A stretch of DNA of 64,000 bases, from assembly GCF_964204865.1 (NCBI RefSeq), contig NC_135264.1, positions 6,230,001 through 6,294,000 on the forward strand, in the 5' to 3' direction. Below the pieces are notes generated by a model. It was given only the letters and a program-made list of their open reading frames with translations. It did no database searches and was not told the DNA's origin. This DNA is from Styela clava. Its lineage: Eukaryota; Chordata; Ascidiacea; Stolidobranchia; Styelidae. Positions 23,701 through 35,100 of this stretch are shown in pieces (position 1 is the first letter of the stretch; each line of letters begins with the position of its first letter). A program made the translations under genes and the position numbers.

Positions 23701-25192
23701 ATTTTTCCAAATATTTGTATATGCTATCATTATAACGTTGGGAATAAGCTATAATAAGTCTATTTTGTGAAAAGAAAGTCTAGTTTTATTTGGAATAATT
23801 CGAAAACTACCTTATTTTTTAGACATTATTTATTCATGCTTATTTTAGATCGAGCAAGATATTCAAAACGCCTTGAATGAGTCTACTCCGCTGGATCCCG
23901 CGACAGATGAGGCATACACACAGAGTGTAATATCCATGGAAAATAGGGTGATGAAGCATTTGAATTATAATTTTTATTTATAGCTGATGTGGAGGTAGTT
24001 TCGAACATCGAATTTAGCGAATAATTTTCCTCCGTTTGCCCTGAAAATAATACAACACTAACAAATAGTAACAACTTGGGAAATGCGGATAAGTAATCGT
24101 GATTGTGGTCTTCCTTGTTCACCCCACCTGAATACTAATCTGATAACGGAATTATTGTTATTGCATATATATTTTTTTTTTTTTTTTCATTCATTTTAGA
24201 ATTTTTTTTTAAATTTTGACTGCATAACTGTAACCATAACTGCATATACTTATAACATTATAAAATCACATTTGTGAACATGTTCTGCCGACGTTTCTAC
24301 GAATCTTAAAATCGATGAACTACAGGCCTACATGAATAGATTTTAATGTACAAAGCTTTTTTAAACTATTCAGTTCCAATGTTGTGGATTGGTGAATGGA
24401 TGTTCCGATTGGAAAGACGGCGTTGCCTACGGATGTGCATGCAAATTAACAGAAGAAAATTGTGAAGTTGTGCCGGGAGAATGTTCGAATGCTGAAAGCA
24501 ACCCTCTGTCAGGAATTTACACACAAGTATGATTCTTGAAAAAATATTTGTCATTTTTTTTTTCGAAATATGCTGTAGAAAAATATTCTGATATTCATAT
24601 TGATTATTTGCCGCTCCCGAAGTATGTGCGCCAAGATGACGCACAACCTGAACCCTAACCGGGTCCACATACTTTGTTCAGGTTGTGCGCCATCTTGGTG
24701 CACATACTTCCGGAGATCCGATTATTTTCATCACTATTCTAATCACTAATTGTTTTATGATTTTACAGCCTTGCTACAACTCCATTTATCAAGTCATAAT
24801 AGATAACCTGGTCCTTGTTGCTGGTATCGCGATAGGAATCGGACTGATGGAGGTATTTCATATCTTAGTATAATTTGTTATTATTGTAGAGTGATGTATT
24901 TGCAAATCCGGGAATAAAAAAAATATTGAACTGTTGCTAGCGCTTAAATTAGTTTGCTACATAATAATAATTGGCATTAAGCAATCCTAACTAGAAACAT
25001 TCAAATTTCAAAAATGTGATGAAAAGAAATATTTGTGTTCATGTAAGAGTTCTTGAAAATACTGCGCTTGTGAGCAAATGAAAGATGCTTTTTTGTAATG
25101 ATTTATTTTATTTTTTATTTTTTTAGATATTTGGAATGATCTTCGTTATCGTTATTTGCAGAAACAAAAAGAAAGAATATTCATCATATTAG
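20704..25192 (+). CDS. Tetraspanin, eight exons, complete
   Basis: Four-pass membrane protein that organises surface microdomains with integrins and other partners. Exons 20704-20763, 21400-21499, 22700-22797, 23327-23401, 23849-23947, 24374-24526, 24769-24852, 25127-25192 encode 244 residues. [20 protein letters not shown] is the usual tetraspanin start into TM1. [17 protein letters not shown] is the hallmark TM2/inner loop. [20 protein letters not shown] is TM3. The large extracellular loop has CCG at the start of exon 6 and eight cysteines up to [27 protein letters not shown] is TM4, followed by a short basic tail [11 protein letters not shown]. Introns 3 and 6 each carry a MITE. AATAAA lies at 25373-25378. 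The subfamily was not assigned. Confidence 0.95.
22814..22923. mobile_element. 8-bp-TSD MITE, palindromic form, copy E (tetraspanin intron 3)
   Basis: Near-palindrome of 110 bp starting GGTGGTCTTGAAGTATGCGC. Flanked by ATATATTC (22806-22813) and ATATATTT (22924-22931). It begins only 16 bp after the 5' splice site of tetraspanin intron 3. Confidence 0.85.
24610..24719. mobile_element. 8-bp-TSD MITE, palindromic form, copy F (tetraspanin intron 6)
   Basis: 110 bp from GCCGCTCCCGAAGTATGTGC to CACATACTTCCGGAGATCC. Perfect flanking duplication GATTATTT (24602-24609 and 24720-24727). Confidence 0.9.
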
Positions 25193-25372
25193 ATCTAATT
25201 AAAATACAATCACAATAATTTCTTAATAATATAATATAAGCATTAATAATTATTCAGTTGATGAAGTTTGAGCCATAAGCGTAACCGTATCATGTGCTGA
25301 CCATTGTCAACGACCAATAATTGTCAAAAATCTGTAAATATTGTTGTTAATTTTTACGCAATTAATATTTAA

Positions 25373-25378
25373 AATAAA
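25373..25378 (+). terminator. Polyadenylation signal of the tetraspanin
   Basis: AATAAA about 180 nt after the stop codon, followed by an A-rich run at about 25399. Confidence 0.55.
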
Positions 25379-25409
25379 TATGTAGTATTTGTAGAAAAAC
25401 AAAAAAAAA

Positions 25410-27050
25410 AAACTCTCGTTCAGTATTCACTCGACATTAAATATGGGCATGGTTAATTTTATACAAGTTCATAAGATGTTTTGATTACACACGCACATCT
25501 TACAACAAGGTAATTTTTAGTTTTAACTTTTTTCATTTTGGATTTGTCTTCAGGTAGTACTTTATCTCAAAAAATATGCTGTTTGTTATATATATCGAGA
25601 AAATAATTTTGAAATATCCGTAGTGTACAACAAAAGGGGTAATTTTCTTTTCCATCAGAATTTTCTTTCTCAACAAACACAAATCATTTTTGCCAAAACA
25701 CCTCCAAATATGTACAACAATACAATTAAAGAACTTGAAACTTGTTAAATTGAAGAGAGTCAAAGGGTCGAAGGAGAGCTACAATGGGAAACCTAACTTC
25801 AGTCTGAAAGCGAGCAATTTTGCTCACGTTAACTAGAAGAAAGTTATGATGAAATAGGAAGCTTGTGACCACTTTGTTCCTCTTTGTGTTGTTTCATCGC
25901 CCAGCATTTCACAGCGACAGCGGTATCCCCAGCGGTGACTTGTTGGCATCAAAGCAGTCCTCAGTGTCAAAACAAGCTATATCTATATTATGAAAACTCA
26001 TGGTCGATACCAATTAAACTCGAAACTTGCCTCCAAGTCGGCGATCTAGGTTCAATAGATAGAAAATTACTTTTAAAATGAATTATGATTCGTTGACTCT
26101 GATGAAGGCAATGCCCCAGACTTCCTGAATCTGGCCGTCTGCTCGCATCATGCTAATTAATTTCCTTGTTTAGATCAACTTGTCGTGGGTTTATTAGCGC
26201 AGTTTAAACTAGGTGTATTATGAAGGCTTTCGTCAGAATGTACAATGCAACAGTTGCCTTGCCTTGCATTTAAAGAGGATCTCTGACATCTCGTTCCTCA
26301 GCTGGACGTTGTTATGTGCTTAGATTTTCGCGCGTGTGTGTGTTTACATGATTTCTATAGATCTGTTATATCGCCACAGCTACACCAACTTTTTGAGTTC
26401 TTCTTAATAAACAGGTTCAAATATTTTGTGAAACTTGACATGCACTTAGTTCGGTGATGGCTCAACAGTTTAATTCAGATATCAAGCCCGGGATCACGAA
26501 CAGACAACTTGATGATTCAAACAAACTCGCTGTGACATTTTCTGTCTCTCCTGTTAAAGATTTTCACAGTTACAAAGCACTTTTGCATTTGTCCAGCTGC
26601 AGTAATCGAAATTCGGCCGTAAAATCTCTGACAGACAGAGCTAAAATAACTAGAATACTAGCAGTAAATAGCAGTAAATTGTGAATTTGTTTGCTGAAAA
26701 CATCGGCGAAAAAAGTGATGTGAGAAATTTTTCACCATGTTTCACGAAAAAAAAAACGCTGTTGTGAAATAGAGACACAGCAAAATATTAGGCGAGTCCT
26801 TCAGTTCCGTATGACTCCATATGATGAGAAATTTGAAGAAAAAATAGATGTGTTAAAACTCATTGACGATTGGTCCAATAGTCACGGTTTTTACCGCAAC
26901 GACAATAATCCATAGATAGATAGCCTACTCTTCGCGTCCAATATATATAATATAATAGGAATTTCATGATAATAAAGTAGTCTATGAGCAAATTTTTTTG
27001 TCATTCAAGGCTTAGGTGAAGGGTTCGAAAACTTCCAATATTATCGACTT
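25410..27050. other. Intergenic stretch with no recognised gene
   Basis: AT-rich sequence between the tetraspanin 3' end and a hAT-like element. Short open frames occur (for example 26457-26684, + strand), but none shows a known motif, splice-bounded exon or signal peptide. Confidence 0.5.
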
Positions 27051-27054
27051 ATTT

Positions 27055-28113
27055 CAGCGGTTCCAAAACTTTTTGTTCGTAAGGCGCAAAATTTTCAAAA
27101 AAAAAACTAACGGCGCACGGCTCACACACGATAAAAATGCTGCTTTTAAATAAAACTCAATTTTATGCCCTTTAATTAATATTTGTAAACATGTAGGCCC
27201 AAGGAATAACGGCAAAAGTATAGCATATATGATTGGTAAATGAATGTGATGTTACCGTATGTTGCTAATTTGTAGATTGTCTCTGACTTGCAAGTCACCC
27301 GTTCACCCTTCAGCTTCAACGTCCACGTGAATGAGGAAACTTTAGAAAACCCTGTTTGATTTTATTCTCAGATTTCGACAACACGCAGAATACAAAATCT
27401 TATAACATTTATCCAGACTAGTTTAACATTGAAAGATATCGAGTCGTATTCATATAAGTCGATCATAAATCTTATTAAATACTGTAAACGTGAGCTCGTG
27501 ATTCACGTTATAAACAGAAACTCCCATTATCTCCATAAGGGTAATTATGTACATCGTACGGATGGGAACTTAGATATAATTATTTCAATCAGTGCCAAAG
27601 GTCTTGAGAATATTAATTTTAATTTGATAATGACTGGGTGGAACATGTTGTATTCTTAAAACTGGTGTAATTTGATTCCTACGGAAGTCTTTGTTCGAAT
27701 TTTAGGAAAAATTAACTTTGTTATGATGATTTCAACGTGAAATGGGGTACATTTGGGGGTTAGTTGCTATAAAAGGTCAACCCTTTTTCTTCATCTCTGC
27801 CTGATTTTCCTTTAAAATGCTAAAAAACTCTCATGTTCGCTAAATGCGGTTCAGCAGATAATTAATTGCAGCTTGCAAAATTGTAGCAAGCAATGCCTAT
27901 CCTTATTGTTAGGTAACAATGGAGACAGGCAATATGCAACAGAAAATAAACAACATAGAAAAGTAAATGAATTTATTGATTCATATACACAGCATTTGAA
28001 GTAGGGTAAAAATTAAACATAATAAATACAATATGGGAAATATTCAATCATATTTTGGTTATGTTTAATACAATTCTGTTAATTTTTGCGGCACACTTAG
28101 CAACCCGCCTCTG
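27055..28113. mobile_element. hAT-like non-autonomous element, family CAGCGGTT, long copy
   Basis: Starts CAGCGGTTCCAAAACTTTTTG and ends GCAACCCGCCTCTG. It shares long stretches with the element at 39013-39522 (GGGAAATATTCAATCATATT, TTTAATACAATTCTGTTAAT). No coding frame was recognised. The flanking 8-mers do not match well, so it is old or the borders are approximate. Confidence 0.65.
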
Positions 28114-28779
28114 CCTTAGATGGATGCAATAACACAGAGAAAAATTGAGATAAATATTCTTATTTTATATATAAATATACTTCAATTATTGAAATCGAAA
28201 TTTTTCCCATGTTATTTTTCACATGTCTCACAAAACGTAGTAGAATAGAACTACAAAAATATGGGCTTTATGTCGTGGTAATGCATTGTCACAGAGGAAA
28301 TAATAAGTTAGCTTGATAGTCGGTTATATTGAGCCGTAAATATATGAAATTGGTTCTTCCGGATAAATTATTCTGTCGTTTCCGACCCCGTTGTTATTTT
28401 ATTTCCGTCTTTGAGTTATCTTTGTTGATGTTTCTCCAAATCTACACATTTCCCAGACCTATGAAAATTATAGAATATATTTAGTGAAAATCCCTTTGTT
28501 TCGTCGCAATAGCAAACACTTACCTAGGTGTTTATTTACAGTTGAATTATCTTCGTCGTCTTTCCCGTATCCCATCCTAAAATCTCGTAAATAACCGCGG
28601 CCGTCGTCCAAAACAAACATGCGAGCATATAGAAACTGACACATTCATACGAAACATTCAACACACAAGCTAGAAACATACTGTTTTCACGCACACACAC
28701 ACCTTCACCCAAAACGTTAACATGAAAAAATAAACTCGATCCAATAGTTCCGGCTGATATCAATACGTATATATGTAAT

Positions 28780-28860
28780 GGATGTTCCCACGAGCATCGA
28801 TTTCTTTGTTTATTTCCGTAACAATGACCAATCAACAAAAAGTCAACCCTGACGTAACAA
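28780..28860. repeat. Short segment shared with the hAT element at 33.4 kb
   Basis: CCCACGAGCATCGATTTC and GTAACAATGACCAATCAAC resemble CCACGAGCATAGACATCC and GTAACATTGGTCAATCAGC at about 33480-33530. The nearby - strand frame (28536-28910) is therefore at least partly repeat-derived. Confidence 0.55.
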
Positions 28861-28909
28861 TTGTAATTTTGAAGCCTCTCAGAAAGATATTCAAGCATGG
28901 TTGTGAACA

Positions 28910-28915
28910 TTTATT
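28910..28915 (-). terminator. Polyadenylation signal downstream of the integrin frame
   Basis: AATAAA on the - strand, about 205 nt beyond the TAA at 29120-29122. It supports an early 3' end for the I-domain integrin transcript. Confidence 0.4.
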
Positions 28916-29119
28916 TTAGTTGAAATAATCAATAATGAGTCCCGGAAAAGCTGCGACTGACTAGACTAAGATTAGCTATTAGTACCTGTATGCGCCAGGT
29001 TGTTGTATATTTTAATGAAAGTAATTTGAGCATGTAAATCAAATTGTGAGTTCCAACTCTTCAAACGACTCGCAAAATAAGCATCCAACTTTTTTGCAAC
29101 AGTAAAGTATAGGTAGAAT

Positions 29120-32100
29120 TTACTTTTCTGGGCTCAATGGTCGAGGAAACATCCATATGTCATATTGCGCCAACACCTTGCTCGGTTCAATAACTGAAAA
29201 GCAGTAAATCATTGTTACCGAACTTGTTCTTGTATCATTATTCAAACTTCGAATCTCCGGTTTTGATATACTATATGTTGCAACAATACCCACTGCTCCG
29301 AATTCCATTTTATATCCAGCGGTTGTTTGTCCCACACTCGAACCTTCATTATTAAAAAGATTTCGTAAGTGAGGCTTGGTTTATCCAATTTTAAAGAAAG
29401 GCCCTCTCCAATACATCAAAAAAAAAAACATTGCCCACCTTCTAAAGCAATACTTCCAATTTCATTTTCTAACTCCTCTGCGATCGCTTCGAGTCCATCA
29501 AAGTTTTCAGCTGTAAATACGCGAGTATCGTCCGATGTATTACCATTTGCAAGTAACTGAAATTAAATGCCTTTACAATGTGTGTCACCAGCTAAAATTA
29601 ACTTCGGGCATTCTCCTATTTGGAAGGTTTAGTTAAAATATTCAATTCTACTATATGTGGGAGAGTTCTCTTTTTGTTGTCAATGCGATCGGACGACTCA
29701 GCTAGTTTTAGATATTTTCATCTTAAATCATTGTATAGCTGTCCAAATAATTGAATGGTATGAATGCTAAACTACTAGTATGATTGTGCCGTTTCTAATT
29801 GAATTTTTATGAAACTTTATTGAGGCAAAACTTCTCAAGGATAAAAACCATAACTACCCTTGTGGGAATCTCAAAGGGAACTCGCGAATAACAAACAAAA
29901 TTGTTTTTTTTTAAATCTCCACATATAGATTTTGAAAAATATTATTTACTCTCAGTTCACTTCTTTTGTAGTTTCCAACTCCAATGGCGTAGATTGTTAC
30001 TCCCATATCCCGTAATGTTTTAGCATTTGCTGAAATTGAATCTGAATCGTCAGCTCTGAGAAATAATGGATTTCAAGTTAGTTTGTGAGCTCTTTTTAGC
30101 TTTCATGCTGTAATGTTACGTTATTGAGTATTTAAAATTTTATTTTTATGATTCATGGTAGACGTTTGTGATCGTAAAACTATTTTCCAATATCAAAACG
30201 ACTCAAAGAGTAAAATATATACAATCACAGTTCATTAATGATAATTTTTTTCTTCATTCGATCATTGTTACATTTTATCACACATAGCATGAAGTAATAT
30301 AAAGGGTTTAGTGAGATTCACAAAATGCACTTTTGATTCGAGGTTGGTTCACTACACGCTATCAAGTTCAAGTTGGCGTGACATAACCATTTTTGCATAT
30401 GTCATTTCTAACCCCCACGCGACAACGCCATCCAAAACTTACGTCACTACAACGTCACATTGACGAAATAAGGCTCGTCAAAGTATACAGATTGTCGTCC
30501 AAAACGCGCAGATGATCACCCAAAATCAAGCAAGCTATTTCTCTCGTTTTCTTGTCGTAACAATCCCCATACGAGAGAGATCGCTGGCGTTAGCGAGTTC
30601 ATTATCGCGGCGGCTAAGGCATTTCGGGCGATTGTAGCTATTCCTCGGCAAGCTCTATGACGTGTTTGACGTCATTTTCGGATGACCTAGTGGGGATTAG
30701 GAATAACAGATGTAAAAATGTTTGTGCCACGCCAACTAGAAGTACTCGCGGCGTTTGGTGAACATGCGACGTTGATACTGGGAGCTGGTTAACTTGTGAA
30801 GATGTATAAAATTCTACGTCTTTGCGTACCGATTACATTATATGATTATACGTTATTAACTTTACGCATTCTCAGATAGTAAGCATCTTTCCTATAAATA
30901 AGTACTGCCTATATGCCTGGCATTGAAACTTTGAACTTTGAATCATTATGGAGTACATGTTTACGTTGTAAACGTACGTTGTTTACAAATTTGTAGTATA
31001 TTTTGCCTCTGTATACAGTGCATCGTGCGCTGCCTTGTAGACCCATTATTATTACCCTTTTTTCCTTTTGCTTGTAGCGTAATTTAGTAATTTTATCTGT
31101 TGTCTGGTTTAGCTTTTTCCTTTCGGTCATTTTCGCGTCACGTACTCGTCGTGTAAGAGCCGCAGATATTGGTCCGTGTTGTGGACTGTTTACTTATCTG
31201 TTATATGTATATGTTGTAATTGTATTAGCCACCCGGATCAGAAAACGTTTGGTAAGAATTTTTGCCTTTTGTTGTTCATATAGGCTTTGTGACTATAGGT
31301 TAATCAATTGTGATCTATTCATTTAAGAAAACCGCTGTTCTTTACCAAGTGTATAAAGAAGAAGCTGGTTTATGCATGTGTCTTATTTGTGGATGAAGGG
31401 GCTGAGAGTGGCGCGTTCGAAACGTTCTCATTGTGTCTCGTCTATATAGATTCCGGGCTATCAGAACACGTGACACATGTACCAGCATAGGTAAAGATCT
31501 CTCACGTAAAAAATCTCGGAAATGAATGAAATCTCGCTATCGTGCGGGTTCTATTGCACAGACAAGCAATTTTCATGTAAAAAAAATGACAACATAAAAA
31601 AACTAATTGTAAAATTTTCATTATTTCAAACTTATCAAAATTGCCTTATGTATATCCCTGTGCTGTAACATTGACCTAGTTTATAAACCGGTTTCCTAAC
31701 CCAGTTTTGTACTGCACTTTACCCCCGAATAAAACATAATTCTTTACTTTCCATCCGTTAGTAAAACCATAACTTGTTTTGTTGTATTTTCCTTGAAAAG
31801 TTCAGTATTTTCAAAATCGTAAACAACTTTCTCCAAAGCTTTACCGGTGTAGGTCAGTGAATTAAATAAACGTATTGGTTTCATTGCAGCCTAAAAAAAC
31901 AAAGCAATGAAGCTACGGGAAGAAAAAATGGGAGCTCCAAAGTATGTGCACCAAGATGGCGCACATCCTGAACATAGTATGTGTACCAGGTTGATAATTC
32001 AGATTGTGCGCCATCTTGGTGCACATACTTCTGGAGCGCCAAAAAATGATCATAAAATAAAATATTTTTATGTCGCTGAAACCATGAATATTGTAGGCTA

Positions 32101-35100
32101 CGTATATCGTTCCTCAATTTATGGGTCACTTGTTTTCTCAACAAAATTTAAGAATAACCGCTTTCGTTTTCTAGTAAATTTTTATATTATATTAGTATTG
32201 AAGTGTTGCTCAATAGTAACTGTAAATGTGGGAAGTATCATAACGTAAAAACTTGGCATCTGTTGTTATTGAAGTAGAACCTTCAAGCCATAATCATTAT
32301 ATATCGCCTAGTATTTGAGCATAGCCTATAGTCGCGAGATTTCCTGAATTTTTTTTTATTTTTCAATTTTGTTGCTCGGAAAAACGATTAGGAACCACTA
32401 GTTTAATGTGAATAAAGTGCACGATCGGTAGAACCACGTCGTTGAGAGGTTCCCATATGCCGCCCGAAATAGGTCACAGTGTCATGGTAATGTAGCTTAC
32501 ATAGGGACGGACACATACACATTTTCTGAAATGGCGGAAGCCGTTGTTGGTAATTTCCATAAAAACTAAATACTGTTCCTAAAATTTTGTATTCCACCAC
32601 TGGGTATAACTAGGGCTGGGCATTTCGAATCGAATAGTGAATTATTCGAATCGGTTCGGAGCAAAATTTCGAATCACTGCCATCTTTTTTTTTTTTTTCT
32701 TCCCGCTAACGGTCGATGGGGAAATCATGGGGAGATAATCTGCACATCAAATTAATCAAATTAAATTAATATTCCTACTCAATAAAATCTTTTTTTACTC
32801 ACAGCAAAAGATTGGTAGTTGGTGTACTCTCCTATTTTGATATACGTTTTAATTTGGGGTTGATCCTGAATATCTTTACTGAAATAAAAATTCATGCATC
32901 ATGATTACTATAATTGTCTTGGAATTATGTATGGCATTTGTCAGTTTAATAATGTCGGAACAGCAAGGCCGTGAAGTCAGAATCTGTCGTTATTGAGGGG
33001 ATTGGGGACAGTGAGCCAGTGTTTTCGTTTTTTTAAATTAAAAGTCCATTTTCAAAATTTACTTTTAGAGCAGTATGGTTTCAACATTTTTGGTGTAGTG
33101 GATCCCAGTAAACATTTCAGAAACTCGGGGAATCGCTGCTCTATGTATTATATGTATATTTGATTATATTTGTTATCATATAATGAGCCAATCAAGTATG
33201 TAAAACGACAATTTGACGCAGAACACCTCTCAATCTTCCACTTAACGCTGGTGAAACACACTTATAATATGATTATATTTATTATACCCGTGTATATGCT
33301 TGAAACAATATACAATACAGAATTTCGGATTTGAATGTGAACTTCCGGAAGCTCTGAAAAACCACTGCTTCAAAGCAGGGGTCACCAAACTACGGCCCGC
33401 GGGCCAGATCTGACCCGTGGCGTCCTTTCATCTGGCCCGCAATAACACGAAAAAATGACGAATTCTTTTTCAAGCGATGTTTCCACGAGCATAGACATCC
33501 TTGTTCATTTCGTAACATTGGTCAATCAGCAAGATGCAAAAAGTGACTTAACAATAAACCGTTTCGCATCCGCTCAGACACTTTTGTGACTCAGACGAAT
33601 TTTCAGTCGTTTTCGCGATTTTGAGTGTTATTCGTCAGTTTTTGGTCGTGATTCCGAAATTCAAGTATGAATCAAAAGAGTCGATCATTATTTTGTCTTC
33701 TTAGGAGTTGCAGTTTAATTGCAGTGATCAAAAAATGTCTAGAAATATCTGTGATAAAATAGGCTAAAATTCTCTACCAGTACGCAACGTTTTCTGCGAA
33801 AGATGCAGTCGTGGCGCGTACTTTCGGCGAAACTGTTGCTGTGTACGTTTCTCTTGCTAAAATAAACGCCGAACGTGCATTTTGCGCTAATAGTAAAAAT
33901 CACGTTAACTTTTGTACTGCTTACAAGCGGATATTCATGGAAGCAATTGTTTTGCTAACAGCTAACCTCGGGATAGTTATCTAGAAGTCCTGTATATTTG
34001 TTTTACTATAATGTTCTTCATCTATATTCTGCGAGATAGAATTTAATATTCAGGACTTCAGAAATGTAGAACTTATATTGTTGAATAAATTGAATGGATT
34101 TCCCAACTTTTGGGAATTTATTGTATTGCTATTTGGCCGGCCCGTTTCAACACAGTTTGAGTCATACCTGGTCCGCGGTCAAAAAGTTTGGTGACTCCTG
34201 CTTTAGAGAATATCCGGGCATTGTTGAACGTGTCGGTTATCTTTCCGTTATGCAATAACCTTTGAAAGGTGGTTTTTATAAAGGTATTATGGTATTTGGG
34301 AAAAGCACGGATCGTCATCAACATATAGATTAATATTGATAAATCTCAACAAAGACTTACTTCTCATCATAATATGAATATTGAACTACTCCAACTGTTA
34401 CTACACCTTTGTCAATGTTTAATTTTTCAGTTATAGTCTTTACCCAGTTCTTGACTATCGGGAAATTTTCCTCCCCAACGGATCCAGATCCATCCAAGAC
34501 AAATAAAAGTTCGACATTTCGTATTGGACATTCTGTAATGCATAAATAAACGACACAGGTGCTTTTTGTTACCCAAAAGAATGATTGCGCAAGATACAAT
34601 GATTTATTAAATAAGGGTGATGACGGTTACAAAGCGTGACCAATGGGTCGCAAAACATTTCCTAATGTTACATATAGAAGAAAGGCCGCCGAATTTGTGA
34701 TTGTTCAATGTTCAATGAGTTACAATTAAAATACTGCTGAGCCAGGGTTAATATACAGTATATATTTTACGGACCTTAAGGCGCAGCGGGTTATTAGGCG
34801 CACTGTCAATAAATTGCTTAGATTCGGTTTTGATTCATACATAATGTGCATCGGACTGTGAGCTCAACCTGTAATGATTTTGAGCGATCGATTCTGGACA
34901 AAAATAGTATTTAAAGCACGCTTTGTGATCCGTAAAATACGGTACTGTTCTACGTTGCGTGTGAGCTTGTCTCCGATCAGACCGACTCGATTTGATAATA
35001 TTCAATCTCAAGTTTCACATTAATAGTGAATTGCACGTAGATTCATTGTTTCTATTCTCATATATTTACATTTTCTTGTGAGTCGCACAAAGAAAGTAGC

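Noticed and set aside
28536..28910. A 124-codon frame on the - strand as a further integrin exon
   Set aside because: It shares sequence with the hAT-like element at 33.4 kb and shows no integrin leg, membrane or tail motif. A different frame (MFVLDDGRGYLRDF...) is splice-bounded, but I could not link it in phase with confidence.
31881..32248. Overlapping frames on both strands with YVHQDGAQ / RHLGAHTSG peptides
   Set aside because: These peptides are translations of the palindromic MITE and recur at each copy (17.7, 24.7, 32.0, 46.9 kb).
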